NCBI GenBank assembly: GCA_029865405.1
Contig: JAOUGZ010000095.1
Span: 1-8,216 of the forward strand
Length of the DNA stretch: 8,216 nucleotides
Direction of reading: 5' to 3'
From: Betaproteobacteria bacterium
GTDB lineage: Bacteria; Pseudomonadota; Gammaproteobacteria; Burkholderiales; SG8-39
Shown one piece after another: positions 8,147 through 8,216 of the stretch. The position numbers and the translations under genes are program-made. Below the pieces are notes generated by a model. That model was not told the origin of the DNA. It worked only from the letters and a program-made list of their open reading frames with translations, and searched no databases. Numbering within the stretch: the stretch's first letter is position 1; the number at the start of each line of letters is the position of its first letter.

Positions 8147-8216
8147 ATGGGCGCCAATGCAGCGGCCGTGACCCAGCAGAATCCGAAGCAGGCGGCCGTG
8201 CGCGCGGAGTCGGTGA
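8147..8216 (+). CDS. Start of an unidentified gene (partial, runs off right edge)
   Basis: An open frame from ATG 8147 runs through 23 codons (starting MGANAAAVTQQN) to the window end without a stop. A purine-rich GGGGGGA (8133-8139) ends 7 nt before the ATG and can act as ribosome site, and the 126-bp gap before it looks like a promoter-bearing spacer (TACGAT at 8111-8116 is a weak -10). The visible N-terminus is Ala/Gln-rich, lacks a signal peptide and matches no family I recognise. Whether it belongs to the cox cluster cannot be judged. Confidence 0.45.
   Translation, partial: MGANAAAVTQQNPKQAAVRAESV

Overview
The window is a high-GC bacterial segment, probably from a betaproteobacterium. 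That guess rests on base composition, protein flavour and the -10-like box placed directly before a start codon; the genus cannot be told from this sequence. It holds a nearly complete gene cluster for a molybdenum hydroxylase of the xanthine oxidase / carbon monoxide dehydrogenase (CODH) family, with its maturation genes. No IS elements, CRISPR arrays, tRNA or rRNA genes were seen.

Layout. On the minus strand from 1461 down to the left edge lie two cofactor genes: an XdhC/CoxI-family protein, followed by a MobA/MocA-like nucleotidyltransferase that starts on TTG, overlaps the previous stop by 4 nt and runs off the window. A 113-bp divergent intergenic region (1462-1574) carries a good sigma70-type promoter for the rightward genes and a small palindrome beside it. 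Rightward come coxS (2 x [2Fe-2S]), coxL (molybdopterin subunit) and coxM (FAD subunit), packed with 10-13 nt gaps and good Shine-Dalgarno sites. A clear intrinsic terminator follows coxM. Directly after it a -10-like box sits 6 nt before the ATG of coxD, so coxD may be read from its own, possibly leaderless, transcript. coxD (MoxR-type AAA+ ATPase), coxE (VWA protein) and coxG (SRPBCC protein with a C-terminal membrane segment) are packed with no gap or with overlap. After 126 bp without a recognisable complete gene, another reading frame begins at 8147 and leaves the window.

How it works together. S, L and M should form the (SLM)2 hydroxylase: substrate oxidation at Mo in L, electrons through the two Fe-S clusters of S to FAD in M. 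MocA would make the cytosine dinucleotide form of the cofactor, CoxI would handle and insert or sulfurate it, CoxD/CoxE would remodel the apo-enzyme, and CoxG would dock it to the membrane. The main point is that CoxL carries AYRGAGR and not AYRCSFR, and the order is S-L-M and not M-S-L. Both are marks of the form II (BMS-type) group. The cysteine that holds copper in true CODH is absent, so the label 'CO dehydrogenase' should not be taken at face value: the substrate is unknown.
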